A DNA stretch of 64,000 nucleotides from Thiothrix lacustris DSM 21227 (GCF_000621325.1 NZ_JHYQ01000012.1:62001-126000), one strand, 5' to 3'; shown: positions 34,397-42,846, counted from the stretch's first letter. The notes: a model not told the origin generated them from the letters alone. Numbers and translations are program-made.

Positions 34397-35599
34397 ATGC
34401 CTATCAGTTTTATGCTCAATAAGGGCAAAGTTCCGGTCAAGATTTTCACCGACGATGTGGACAGCGGCTCGCTGACACAATTGGGGAATTTGTCGCAACT
34501 GCCCTTCATCCACAGCCACATTGCGGCGATGCCAGACGTGCATCACGGCATTGGTGCGACTGTGGGTTCAGTGATTCCCACACGCGGCGCGATTATTCCG
34601 GCGGCGGTGGGGGTCGATATTGGTTGTGGAATGAATGCGGTGCGTTTGTCACTCAAAGCCCACGACTTGCCCGATAACCTGTACAACATCCGCAGTGCGA
34701 TTGAACAGCGCGTACCCACGGGTTTTGACGAACACGTGCGCCCCACCCTCAACGGTTCTACCCTCAATAACATGGGGAAGCATCTGGATGTGATTACCGA
34801 CAAGCACCCCGGTCTGGTGAAAATGTTGAAAAACTTTCACCGCCAATGGGGTAAGCAACTCGGCACACTCGGCGGCGGCAACCATTTCATTGAACTGTGC
34901 CTCGACGAAAGCGACGACGTGTGGGTCATGTTGCATTCCGGTAGCCGGGGTGTCGGCAATGCCATCGGGCGCTATTTCATCGAAAAGGCCAAAAAGGATG
35001 TGGGTCGCGAATTGGGTCAACTCCCTGACAAGGATTTAGCCTACTTCACCGAAGGCACGCAGCATTTCGACGATTACGTGGAAGCGGTCGGCTGGGCGCA
35101 GGATTACGCCACGGTCAACCGTCGCGAAATGATGCGCTTGGTGCTGGATGCCTTGCAACGTAGCAAAGCTTTGCCCGCATTCACTACCACCCGCGAAGCG
35201 ATCAACTGCCACCACAATTACGTGCAAAAGGAAGAGCACTTCGGTGCGGAAGTCTACCTGACTCGCAAGGGTGCCATCAGTGCGCAACTGGGGCAGCTCG
35301 GCATTATTCCCGGCAGCATGGGTGCGAAATCCTACATCGTGCGCGGCTTGGGTAATGCGCAATCGTTCTGCTCGTGCTCGCACGGTGCGGGGCGACGCAT
35401 GAGCCGCACCGAGGCTAAACGGCGTTTCAACACCCTCGATCTGGAAGCGCAGACCAAGGGTATCGAATGCCGCAAGGACAAGGGCGTGGTCGATGAAATT
35501 CCCGGCGCGTACAAAGACATCGACGTGGTGATGCAGAACCAAAGCGATCTGGTCGAGGTCGTACATACACTGCGTCAAGTCATTTGTGTGAAAGGTTAA
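34397..35599 (+). CDS. rtcB: RNA-splicing ligase RtcB
   Basis: RtcB joins 2',3'-cyclic phosphate (or 3'-phosphate) and 5'-OH RNA ends using GTP and Mn2+, repairing cleaved tRNA or rRNA. The 400-residue protein has the metal and active-site motifs PDVHHGIGATVGSVIP, GVDIGCGMNAVRL (Cys ligand), LGTLGGGNHFIEL, MLHSGSRGVGN, NCHHNYV, and the guanylated-histidine motif SCSHGAGRRMSR. The start MPISFMLNKGK fits the family; a frame back to 34337 runs through the terminator and is rejected. No RtcR regulator or RtcA is nearby. It is the first gene of a three-gene operon. Confidence 0.95.
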   Translation: MPISFMLNKGKVPVKIFTDDVDSGSLTQLGNLSQLPFIHSHIAAMPDVHHGIGATVGSVIPTRGAIIPAAVGVDIGCGMNAVRLSLKAHDLPDNLYNIRSAIEQRVPTGFDEHVRPTLNGSTLNNMGKHLDVITDKHPGLVKMLKNFHRQWGKQLGTLGGGNHFIELCLDESDDVWVMLHSGSRGVGNAIGRYFIEKAKKDVGRELGQLPDKDLAYFTEGTQHFDDYVEAVGWAQDYATVNRREMMRLVLDALQRSKALPAFTTTREAINCHHNYVQKEEHFGAEVYLTRKGAISAQLGQLGIIPGSMGAKSYIVRGLGNAQSFCSCSHGAGRRMSRTEAKRRFNTLDLEAQTKGIECRKDKGVVDEIPGAYKDIDVVMQNQSDLVEVVHTLRQVICVKG

Positions 35600-35611
35600 A
35601 GGCGGTGCATC

Positions 35612-36565
35612 ATGGAAAAAACCCAAGTTGACATGATTCGCGAATGCTTAAGCGGCAGCCGCACGGTGTTCCACTACGCACCGGAAAGCTACGCCCTGCA
35701 ATTGCTCAAGGACTACATCGGCAACGGCATGGGGATTGGCGCATTGCGCCGCTCCCCTTACGCCAAACTGTTGACCAAACCCATTGTCGCGGAAGCTTTG
35801 GCCTTGGCAGGCAACGGCGTGCTGGAGCCGTGGCATCTGGAAGCCGTTGCTGCGGAATACCGTACCCACAAGCCGCTGAATTTCATCCTGACGCTGGACG
35901 AATGGGGTACTGACGACAAGGACGACCGTCACTGGAAACAGATTTGCCGCACCGGTTACGACTTGGTGCTGCAACTCAATTTTGCCAATGACCACCAGCA
36001 ACCTTTCAAAACGCTGATCCATACGGATGGAGGTGTTGCCCCGTTTTCTTACCACGGGCATCCAGTACGTAAGGATGGCCGTTTGGAAACGCTGGCATGG
36101 GCGCGGATCGACCTCGATTTTGCCAGCAATCAGGCGTTGATCGAGGAAATCCAATCCGATTGGGTAAAGAATGCGGCAAATAGTGATCAGGATTGGCAGT
36201 ATGGTGCTGACAAGATGCAGCAATACCGTGAAGTGTTACGCCCTTACTCCAAGGTATGGGATGAGGCGATTTTGACCGCAGCACTGTGTTTTATCCGGCG
36301 TGAACTGGGGATTCGTGAAGTGTTTTACCACAGCTACGACACTGGCAATCGCCTCAAGGGCATTGAGCGCTATTACGAATACGGCAAGCCGCCGCGTTAT
36401 TTGTACACCGATTTACCGAAAAAGTTTTGCTTCGTCAAAACCAGCGAAGCGCCGGACTTCCTCAAACCTGTCCGCTATCTGCATTACCTGCAACGGCACG
36501 GTAAGGCGCAATGGTTCAAACTGCCAACACAGGAGAAATCTCATGGCAAAAAAGCAGCGGCGTAG
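35612..36565 (+). CDS. Uncharacterised EEIQSDW-motif protein, RtcB-associated
   Basis: The 317-residue protein is of no named family that I recognise. Residues about 160-183 read LETLAWARIDLDFASNQALIEEIQSDW; the EEIQSDW motif, followed by a helix rich in aromatic residues (WDEAILTAALCFIRRELGIREVFYHSYDTGNRLKG) and YGKPPRYLYTDLPKKFCFV, recalls a domain in large polyvalent phage and plasmid proteins. The N-terminus is helical. There is no signal peptide. It starts 12 bases after rtcB with GGCGG before it and overlaps the next gene by 23 bases, so the three are probably one operon. It may process or protect RNA, which is inference from context only. Confidence 0.6.
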   Translation: MEKTQVDMIRECLSGSRTVFHYAPESYALQLLKDYIGNGMGIGALRRSPYAKLLTKPIVAEALALAGNGVLEPWHLEAVAAEYRTHKPLNFILTLDEWGTDDKDDRHWKQICRTGYDLVLQLNFANDHQQPFKTLIHTDGGVAPFSYHGHPVRKDGRLETLAWARIDLDFASNQALIEEIQSDWVKNAANSDQDWQYGADKMQQYREVLRPYSKVWDEAILTAALCFIRRELGIREVFYHSYDTGNRLKGIERYYEYGKPPRYLYTDLPKKFCFVKTSEAPDFLKPVRYLHYLQRHGKAQWFKLPTQEKSHGKKAAA

Positions 36566-36719
36566 CCGCAATCCCGTCGCGCACCACTTGTTTATCCATC
36601 GGGGGGGTGTCCACGAAAAAAGCCATTCTGCCAAGCGGCAGGAACACAAACGTCAACTACGCAAGCTGGTGAATAAAGCAGGGGTCGGATTTTCCGGCCC
36701 CGATGCGTTGGCGGCTTAG
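36543..36719 (+). CDS. Small basic protein of the rtcB operon
   Basis: A 58-residue protein, very rich in Lys, Arg and His (AKKQRRSRNPVAHHLF, then HEKSHSAKRQEHKRQLRKLVNKAG). AGGAG lies six bases before its ATG. It overlaps the preceding gene by 23 bases in another frame. The composition suggests RNA or ribosome binding. A faint similarity to the RNP-VA..LF pattern of small phage or ribosome-rescue proteins is not enough for a name. Confidence 0.6.
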   Translation: MAKKQRRSRNPVAHHLFIHRGGVHEKSHSAKRQEHKRQLRKLVNKAGVGFSGPDALAA

Positions 36720-36720
36720 C

Positions 36721-37449
36721 TCAAGTAATGATGATTGCCGCACCGACTAGCCAAAACATCTCACCGATTTCCACACTTGCACCAGCGGTATCGCCAGTAC
36801 AGCCTTGTAAGCGTTGTAGCATGAGTCGTCGTAATAGCCAAAAGCCCAATAATGTTAGGCTGATAGCTGCACCGGAAACGACTAATCCTAGTAACAAGCC
36901 CCCCAGCGTTATCCACCATGCTATGGTGCGTGGTAAATATTGTGTCACCGCACTGGCTAGTCCGTCTGCGCGTACATACGGGGTGGTCAAAAACAGTAGC
37001 AAAATCAGTATTCGCCCGATCAGTGGAGTAAGCAGGATAATCTGCCAGTGGTGATGTTCAAGTAAGACAGCCAATGCGGCGAATTTCAAGAGTAATACCC
37101 CAACCACCGCAATCACTCCAGCCGCCCCCACCAACGGGTCTTTCAGGATACGTTGAGTTTTCTCCGCATTGCCAAAGCCACCGAGCCATGCATCAGCACT
37201 GTCTGCCAGACCATCCAAATGCAGCCCACCGGTCAACGCTGCCCATAGCACGGTGAGGATAGCCGCCAATAACACAGGTGAAGCATGAGGAAACACGAGC
37301 ATAGGGAGGCACAATAAACCGCCAATCAGCAAGCCTACTAGCGGGTAGTACAACGCAGCACGCGCAAAATCAGGCGGTTCTAGTTTCCCAAGCGCGGGTA
37401 CAGGCAAGCGTGTGAGGAAGGAAATGGCAAGGAATAGGTGTGTTAGCAT
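36721..37449 (-). CDS. cobS: Adenosylcobinamide-GDP ribazoletransferase CobS
   Basis: CobS is the membrane enzyme joining adenosylcobinamide-GDP and alpha-ribazole in cobalamin synthesis. The 242-residue protein begins with the family segment LAISFLTRLPVPALG, followed by YYPLVGLLIGG, the conserved GGLHLDGLADSADAW (about 73-88) and multiple hydrophobic helices. It shares its start base with the cobC stop. It is the last gene of the leftward tonB-to-cobS run and convergent with the rtcB operon. Confidence 0.92.
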   Translation of the reverse strand: MLTHLFLAISFLTRLPVPALGKLEPPDFARAALYYPLVGLLIGGLLCLPMLVFPHASPVLLAAILTVLWAALTGGLHLDGLADSADAWLGGFGNAEKTQRILKDPLVGAAGVIAVVGVLLLKFAALAVLLEHHHWQIILLTPLIGRILILLLFLTTPYVRADGLASAVTQYLPRTIAWWITLGGLLLGLVVSGAAISLTLLGFWLLRRLMLQRLQGCTGDTAGASVEIGEMFWLVGAAIIIT

Positions 37450-38156
37450 CAGGCGTGAGGCAAACCGTGCCCTAATAATGATGTTTCACCGTCGGGGTAA
37501 ATGCGTACCCGAGTGATCTGCGCGTAGCCAACTTCAAACCGCAAACTGCGTTGGTAGAGGATATCTAACACTTTAGCCAGTACGACACGAATCACACCTG
37601 CATGGGTCAACAGCAAAATATTTTTTCCAGCATAGTGAGCTTGTAATTCTTCCCAGGCTTGTTGTACCCGGTCAATGAAATCTTCCATCGCCTCGCCATT
37701 GGGTGCGACAAAACGGCGCGGCTGATACCACAGTTGTTGCATCAGTTCAGGGTATTCTTCCCAGATGGTGGTTTGGGGTTTACCAATCCAGTCGCCAAAA
37801 TCCATTTCCCCAAAGCGCGGGTCAACTCCAAAGGGGCAATTCAAGCGCTGCGCGAGCAGGCGGGCAAAGTCATGGCAGCGTCGGCTAGGTGAACTGATGA
37901 CCATATCCCAGTGCCCGTGCTGAGTTGCCAGTGTTAGTTGTTTCCAACCGTGATTGCCGAGTGGTTCATTGCCGGGGGCGCAAAATAGGTTTGGGGTTAC
38001 CACTTGTCCGTGCCGCAATAAGTCTATTGTGGTGGGGGTGGTAATGGGTTCAGGTTGTTTTTCCTCTGGCTGCTCCAGTATTTCTTGATGCTCATCGGAA
38101 AGGATATCAGGGTTTATATTGCTTGTGTCAGTGTCATTTTGCATCGCGGTACTCAC
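37449..38156 (-). CDS. cobC: Histidine phosphatase, likely alpha-ribazole phosphatase CobC
   Basis: The 235-residue protein has the histidine phosphatase signature LLRHGQVV (about 46-53), a second part GEMDFGDWIG and LLTHAGVIRVVLA (about 185-197). It dephosphorylates alpha-ribazole phosphate, consistent with its position between cobT and cobS. An N-terminal extension of about 40 residues (rich in Glu, Pro, Asp) is unusual, and a later start cannot be excluded. Its start overlaps the cobT stop. Confidence 0.82.
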   Translation of the reverse strand: MSTAMQNDTDTSNINPDILSDEHQEILEQPEEKQPEPITTPTTIDLLRHGQVVTPNLFCAPGNEPLGNHGWKQLTLATQHGHWDMVISSPSRRCHDFARLLAQRLNCPFGVDPRFGEMDFGDWIGKPQTTIWEEYPELMQQLWYQPRRFVAPNGEAMEDFIDRVQQAWEELQAHYAGKNILLLTHAGVIRVVLAKVLDILYQRSLRFEVGYAQITRVRIYPDGETSLLGHGLPHA

Positions 38157-39196
38157 AGTTTTCCGGCTACAGCCGCTTCGTCGAAGGTGGCCATCTGATT
38201 GTGTAACGCACAGGCTAAGCGTAACAGGGGGACAGCAATCGCAGCACCGCTACCTTCACCCAAGCGTAAGTTCAAGTCTAGCAGAGGGCGTTGTTTTAAT
38301 TCGGTAACGGCAAAAACATGCCCCGGTTCTGCTGAGGTATGAGAAAGAAATAACCAGTCTGCCACGGTGGATTGCACCTTGATAGCAATCAGTGCGGCGG
38401 CAGTGCTGATGAAGCCGTCGACTAGTACAGGCAAGCCAAGTTGGGCAGCTCGCAGATACGCGCCAGTCAGGGCAGCGATTTCAAAGCCACCGAGGCGGCG
38501 CAACACTTCCAGCGGCTCGTCGAAATGGCTGCGGTGCTGGTTGAGGATGCGGCGAATCACGTTTACTTTGTGTACCATGCCGTCGCGGTCCAGACCTGTG
38601 CCGGGGCCGGTGGCGTCGAGTATTGCCACATCCAGCAAGGCGCAATACATCGCGGTTGCGGCGGTGGTATTGGCAATGCCCATTTCCCCGCCGATGAATA
38701 GTTCGGCATGGTTGGCGTGGGCGCGTTCTGCCGCATCCGCCCCGGCTTGCAGCGCAAGGCTGAGCTGGGTGCTGGTCATGGCGGCATCAAGGGCGCTATT
38801 TGCCGTGCCGTCACCTGCCCGTTGGCTAATCAGCTTGGGGTGTGTCACCACGGTTTTCATACCGACATCAATGATTTCCAGGGTTGCGCCGAGTTCGCGT
38901 GCCAGCACGTTAATCGCAGCGCCGCCCTTCAGGAAGTTGTGCACCATTTGCACCGTAACGGCTTGCGGGAAGGCTGAAACGCCCTCTTCTGCCACTCCGT
39001 GGTCGGCCGCGAATACACTGATGTGTACCGTGTCGATGCAGGGTTGTTCACGGCCTTGTAAACCGGCAAGGCGGATAGCGACAGCTTCCAGCTCGCCCAG
39101 TGCGCCGGGGGGTTTGGTGAGTTGCGACTGGCGTAAGTGTGCGGCTGCTATCGCCGCCGCATTGGGGGCTTTTACGGGGGTCTTTAACCATTCCAT
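38153..39196 (-). CDS. cobT: Nicotinate-nucleotide--DMB phosphoribosyltransferase CobT
   Basis: CobT makes alpha-ribazole phosphate from dimethylbenzimidazole. The 347-residue protein has the expected LTKPPGALGELEAVAIRLAGLQG, FAADHGVAEEGVSAFPQAVT (about 78-97), GEMGIANTTAATAMYCALL and the C-terminal LNLRLGEGSGAAIAVPLL, with catalytic Glu in GEGSG. It overlaps cobU by 13 bases and cobC by 4. Confidence 0.94.
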   Translation of the reverse strand: MEWLKTPVKAPNAAAIAAAHLRQSQLTKPPGALGELEAVAIRLAGLQGREQPCIDTVHISVFAADHGVAEEGVSAFPQAVTVQMVHNFLKGGAAINVLARELGATLEIIDVGMKTVVTHPKLISQRAGDGTANSALDAAMTSTQLSLALQAGADAAERAHANHAELFIGGEMGIANTTAATAMYCALLDVAILDATGPGTGLDRDGMVHKVNVIRRILNQHRSHFDEPLEVLRRLGGFEIAALTGAYLRAAQLGLPVLVDGFISTAAALIAIKVQSTVADWLFLSHTSAEPGHVFAVTELKQRPLLDLNLRLGEGSGAAIAVPLLRLACALHNQMATFDEAAVAGKL

Positions 39197-39714
39197 GTCA
39201 TAACTCCTTTCAGTGGGTGCGGCAAACCTGCCATCATGAATACCACCGTTTCCAACTGTGCGGCTAGTTGCTGGTGGAGCTGGCCTGCATGATCAACGTA
39301 ACGGCGGGTTAATTCACCTAAAGGAATAATACCTAAGCCAACTTCATTGCTAACCAGTAGCAGATCACCGGGTAATTCTGGTAAGCACGCCAGCAAGGCT
39401 TGTGTTTCAGTGGGCAGACGGTTGGGGTCTTCGTGGCAGAGTAGGTTGGTGAGCCACAGGGTTAGGCAGTCAACCAGTAGCAAGCGTCCGGGAGCAGCCT
39501 GTTGTTGCAGAGTGGTTGCTAGTGCCAGCGGTTCTTCAATGGTCTGCCAATGGGCGGGGCGTGACGCACGGTGGTGGGCAATGCGGGCGTGCATTTCGGC
39601 ATCGTGCGCAGTCGCAGTGGCGATGTACACCACCTCACGCCCGGACTGCTGGGCAAGGGTTTCAGCGTGGCGACTTTTGCCGGAGCGTGCACCGCCAAGG
39701 ATTAAGGCTTGCAA
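39184..39714 (-). CDS. cobU: Adenosylcobinamide kinase/guanylyltransferase CobU
   Basis: The bifunctional 176-residue enzyme phosphorylates and guanylylates adenosylcobinamide. The P-loop is GGARSGKSRHAE (about 7-18), followed by VVYIATATAHDAEMHARIAHHR with the guanylylated histidine region, LLLVDCLTLWLTNLL, and VSNEVGLGIIPLGELTRRYVDHAGQLHQQLA. It overlaps cobT and starts 6 bases after pyrR. Confidence 0.94.
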   Translation of the reverse strand: MQALILGGARSGKSRHAETLAQQSGREVVYIATATAHDAEMHARIAHHRASRPAHWQTIEEPLALATTLQQQAAPGRLLLVDCLTLWLTNLLCHEDPNRLPTETQALLACLPELPGDLLLVSNEVGLGIIPLGELTRRYVDHAGQLHQQLAAQLETVVFMMAGLPHPLKGVMTWNG

Positions 39715-39719
39715 GGGTG

Positions 39720-40226
39720 TCAGGCTTCCAGTAATTGCAGGGTCAGCGGTTCCGGGCCGGAAATCTGGTAGCGGAAAGCGCTGCCCGGCTCTTCATGCAG
39801 TGCGACAATTTGCGGTTCAATCGGCAGTTCGCGGCCTTCGCGGGCAATCAGCGCGATGGCGGTGATGCTGGCAGGGCGGCCGAAATCGAACAGCTCATTC
39901 ATCGCGCCGCGTAGGGTGCGCCCGGTGTAGATGACGTCATCCACCAGTAGTACGTGGCGGTTTTCAATCTCAAACGGCAGGCGTGAAGGCTTTTGCTGGC
40001 GGTGTAACCCAACCTGACTGAAATCGTCACGGTAGAACGTGGTGTTCAGCTCGCCCAGCTCTTCTGGGATATTGAGGCGCTGGCGCAAGGCTTGTGCCAC
40101 CCAAACGCCACCCGTATGCAGACCGACCATTATTGGGTCGGTAATATGGTGGTTCTGTATCCATTGGCGAGTCTGCTGTTCGAGCTGGTCGAGCAGCGCG
40201 GTGACGTTATAATTTTTGTTGTCCAT
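39720..40226 (-). CDS. pyrR: PyrR, uracil phosphoribosyltransferase/regulator
   Basis: The 168-residue protein has the PRTase motif LLVDDVIYTGRTLRGAMNEL (about 94-113) and the PyrR-type GLHTGGVWVAQAL and EELGELNTTFYRDDF. In some bacteria PyrR regulates pyrimidine genes by attenuation and in others it is only a uracil PRTase. In related bacteria it usually precedes pyrB; here cobU follows instead. It overlaps ruvX by 20 bases. Confidence 0.9.
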   Translation of the reverse strand: MDNKNYNVTALLDQLEQQTRQWIQNHHITDPIMVGLHTGGVWVAQALRQRLNIPEELGELNTTFYRDDFSQVGLHRQQKPSRLPFEIENRHVLLVDDVIYTGRTLRGAMNELFDFGRPASITAIALIAREGRELPIEPQIVALHEEPGSAFRYQISGPEPLTLQLLEA

Positions 40227-40653
40227 GATGGTATTCCTGAATCCAGCTTTCCAGAATGATGGTTGCTGCTATTTGGTCAATTTCTTCTTTGCGCACTTTA
40301 CGTTTACGCCCCGCTTGCCGTGTCTGCTTGAGACGTTGCTCGGCTTCGAGGGAAGACAGTTGTTCACTCACCACGTCCACTGGCAGACCGTAGCGGCCTT
40401 CCAATTGGCGGATGAAGCGTAAAATCGGTTCTTGCATGGCACTATCCGAGCCATCCAGCTTGCGGGGCATTCCTACCACCAAGCGTTTGGGTTGCCATTC
40501 TTGCAGGCAGCGGGTAATGGCGTTCCAGTCTGGAACACCATCGTGCGCTTGCACGGTGGATTGCGGGGTGGCGATACCGGTGAGGGTATTGGTAATGGCA
40601 ACGCCAATGCGTGCCTTGCCATAATCAAAGCCTAAGACCGTCATGTGGCTCAT
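40207..40653 (-). CDS. ruvX: Holliday-junction resolvase-like RuvX/YqgF
   Basis: The 148-residue RNase H-fold protein matches YqgF, which acts in 16S rRNA 5' maturation and is also called a putative resolvase. The motif GFDYGKARIGVAI is at residues 8-20, with VVGMPRKLDGSDSAMQ and DVVSEQLSSLEAEQRL further on and a final EEIDQIAATIILESWI. Alternative starts are MSHM or the internal MTVLGF. It overlaps yqgE by 4 bases and pyrR by 20. Confidence 0.93.
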   Translation of the reverse strand: MSHMTVLGFDYGKARIGVAITNTLTGIATPQSTVQAHDGVPDWNAITRCLQEWQPKRLVVGMPRKLDGSDSAMQEPILRFIRQLEGRYGLPVDVVSEQLSSLEAEQRLKQTRQAGRKRKVRKEEIDQIAATIILESWIQEYHHGQQKL

Positions 40654-41216
40654 GCGTGACCTGCTGCAATGCCTAGCAGGTTAACGTCGATACCCAGTGT
40701 TCGTGCGGCACCTTGCCAGCGATCCTGATACGCCATGTCAAACAGAATGGGGGAAGTGCACGGGCAGGTGAGCCAAGTGTTTTCCTTGATTTCATGCTCA
40801 ACTTGACCGGGGCTCCAGCCTGCACAGCCCAGCAGCAGTAAGAAGTGTGCAGGACCTGTGCCGTGAGCAATGTCTTGCAGGATGTCGCGGGAGGAGGTCA
40901 GTGCCAATTCCTCTGATACCCGTAAAGTGCTTTCCCAATTGCGTGAGCCGTCGTGCAATACAAAGCCTTGTTCGGCTTGTACGGGGCCGCCACTGAGGGC
41001 AAATTGCCCGGCAATGTGTGGATCTTCGATAGTAATATCCAATTGCTCAAACAGTTCCCCCACCGTCATACCGAGTGGGCGGTTGATGACGACGCCAAAT
41101 GCACCAAATTCATCATGCTGACAGATCAGGCTGACCGTATGGTCAAAGTTCGGGTCGCCCATGTTAGGCATGGCGATCAGCAGATGGTTACGCAGGTTGA
41201 GTATATCTTGGGTCAC
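40650..41216 (-). CDS. yqgE: YqgE/AlgH family protein
   Basis: A 188-residue protein of DUF179. It shows LRNHLLIAMPNMGDPNFDHTVSLICQHDEFGAFGVVINRPLG, VLHDGSRNWESTLRVSEELALTSSRDIL and LGCAGWSPGQVEHEI, and its length matches E. coli YqgE. The GTG start at 41216, with GGAACAG upstream, is preferred; the ATG at 41303 would overlap tonB by about 60 bases. The function is unknown, although the family is linked to envelope and alginate regulation. It is followed by ruvX, the standard gamma gene order. Confidence 0.88.
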   Translation of the reverse strand: MTQDILNLRNHLLIAMPNMGDPNFDHTVSLICQHDEFGAFGVVINRPLGMTVGELFEQLDITIEDPHIAGQFALSGGPVQAEQGFVLHDGSRNWESTLRVSEELALTSSRDILQDIAHGTGPAHFLLLLGCAGWSPGQVEHEIKENTWLTCPCTSPILFDMAYQDRWQGAARTLGIDVNLLGIAAGHA

Positions 41217-41239
41217 GGCTGTTCCGGTTAATGCTGGGC

Positions 41240-42112
41240 TTACTGGGTATTCAGGATGCCGCTGTGGAAAATCCACGTGCGAGTAATGTTGAGTTGATCC
41301 CACTTGCGACGGATTTCTTCAGGCAGTGCGGGGTAAGGGCCTGCGAGTTTGATAATGCGCAGCGCCGCTTTGTCCAACACGTCATACCCTGATGATAGAC
41401 TAATTTGCGCATCCACGACACGTCCCTCATGATCCAGAGTGGCATTCAGGATAAGTTTGCCACTGAGGTTGCGGGCAATGGCTTCTTCGGGGAAGTTAAT
41501 ATTACCGATACGTTCAATTTTCTTGATCCAGGTGTCGATGTATTCGGCTTCTACGGCACTTTTGGCGCTGACGGCATCGATGAAGTGGATGCGTGGGCGA
41601 CGCGCATACTTTGCTTCATCCTCATCCATTTCGGCGAGTAATTGGGCAATTTCTTCGGTGGCATCGGTGCGTTCGTCGGCGACAGGCACATCCTCGTTTT
41701 CTTCAGGTTGCTCTGGCATTTTTTCGACACGTTTGAAGGTTTCACCTTTAGTGGTGAGGATTTGTGGGGTGAGCTTGAGCGGCGTGTCAGGCGAACCTGC
41801 TTCCGATTGGAGCGGTGATTCACCACTACTTTCTATCGGTAACAGTGAGGAAAGCGGGCTTTGTGGGCGGTTCTTTTCATCGCTGCTGCCACTGGCTTGC
41901 TGATTGGCCTGGGCAATAAAATCCACCATATCGGGCACGGTGTCAGAATGCGTTTGCACCAAGGTAATGTCCAGCACCGGGGCGAACTTGGTGTTCTGGT
42001 TGATTTCCGGGACGAAACTCACGCCGAAAATCAGCAGCAGGTGTAATACTGCGGCGATTGGAAAGGTTTTTGCTAGCGGTTCATCTGCTAAATTCATGGG
42101 TAATACAGTCAT
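41240..42112 (-). CDS. tonB: TonB-like energy transducer
   Basis: The 290-residue protein has one N-terminal TM (PIAAVLHLLLIFGVSFVP, about 18-36), a long Glu/Pro-rich periplasmic linker (PEQPEENEDVP, ATEEIAQLLAEMDEDEA) and a C-terminal TonB domain (EAIARNLSGKLILNATLDHEGRVVDAQISLSSGYDVLDKAALRII). TonB transmits proton-motive energy to outer-membrane receptors. No exbB/exbD is nearby. It is the first gene of the long leftward run to cobS; a B12-uptake link would fit but is inference. Confidence 0.85.
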   Translation of the reverse strand: MTVLPMNLADEPLAKTFPIAAVLHLLLIFGVSFVPEINQNTKFAPVLDITLVQTHSDTVPDMVDFIAQANQQASGSSDEKNRPQSPLSSLLPIESSGESPLQSEAGSPDTPLKLTPQILTTKGETFKRVEKMPEQPEENEDVPVADERTDATEEIAQLLAEMDEDEAKYARRPRIHFIDAVSAKSAVEAEYIDTWIKKIERIGNINFPEEAIARNLSGKLILNATLDHEGRVVDAQISLSSGYDVLDKAALRIIKLAGPYPALPEEIRRKWDQLNITRTWIFHSGILNTQ

Positions 42113-42246
42113 TGTTATAATACGTAGATGATGTTTTCCACGGACAGGACATTGTTTTTTATATTATCCTGCTTGTTTTTTTTCAAGGATAGCCCCTTCT
42201 ATTAGGGGTATCTTAACACTTTAATGAGTCAGTTGAGTAGAGCCTT

Positions 42247-42843
42247 ATGTTGAAACAAATGCTCGGATTGTTGCTAGCCGTGGTGCTAGGTGTGGGGGGC
42301 GCTTGGTTAGTGATGGGTACAGGGTGGCTATCCACGGGGGACAAAAAATCCCATTTACCTTTGCCTACCGGGGGGGATTTCACCCTGCAATCGGCTGATG
42401 GTGCGGTTAATTTGGCCGATTTTCGGGGAAAAGTGGTAGTGCTGTATTTTGGTTATACGGCTTGCCCGGATATTTGCCCGACGTCTATGGCTACTCTTAA
42501 AGCCGCAATGGCTTTGTTGACTCCGGTTGAAGTGGCAAAAGTGCAAGGTTTATTTGTTTCTGTTGACCCTGAGCGGGATACTTTGGCGCATATTCAACAG
42601 TACGTGAGGTATTTCCACCCCAGTCTCGTTGGCGTGAGTGGAGCGCAGGCGGCATTGCAGGAAATTACCCGCCGCTATGGTGTATTTTACCGCAAGGTGG
42701 AAGTGCCGGGGTCGGCGATGGCTTACACCATTGATCATTCTGCCGTCCTGTATGTGCTGGATAAGCAAGGTAAGTTACAAGAGCAAGTGCAACATGCCGT
42801 GCCACCCGCAGAATTGGCCGCCGCTATCCGCCGCTGGTTGTAA
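42247..42843 (+). CDS. SCO1/SenC-type copper chaperone
   Basis: The 198-residue protein has an N-terminal hydrophobic anchor (MLGLLLAVVLGVGGAWLVMG) and a thioredoxin-like domain with the SCO motif GYTACPDICPTSM (Cys pair CxxxC, about 78-82) and the third ligand His in YTIDHSAVLYVLD. SCO proteins deliver copper to the CuA site of cytochrome oxidase or act as thiol redox proteins. It is divergent from tonB, with the intergenic region containing an inverted repeat (GATAGCCCCT/AGGGGTATC). Confidence 0.9.
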   Translation: MLKQMLGLLLAVVLGVGGAWLVMGTGWLSTGDKKSHLPLPTGGDFTLQSADGAVNLADFRGKVVVLYFGYTACPDICPTSMATLKAAMALLTPVEVAKVQGLFVSVDPERDTLAHIQQYVRYFHPSLVGVSGAQAALQEITRRYGVFYRKVEVPGSAMAYTIDHSAVLYVLDKQGKLQEQVQHAVPPAELAAAIRRWL

Positions 42844-42846
42844 GGC

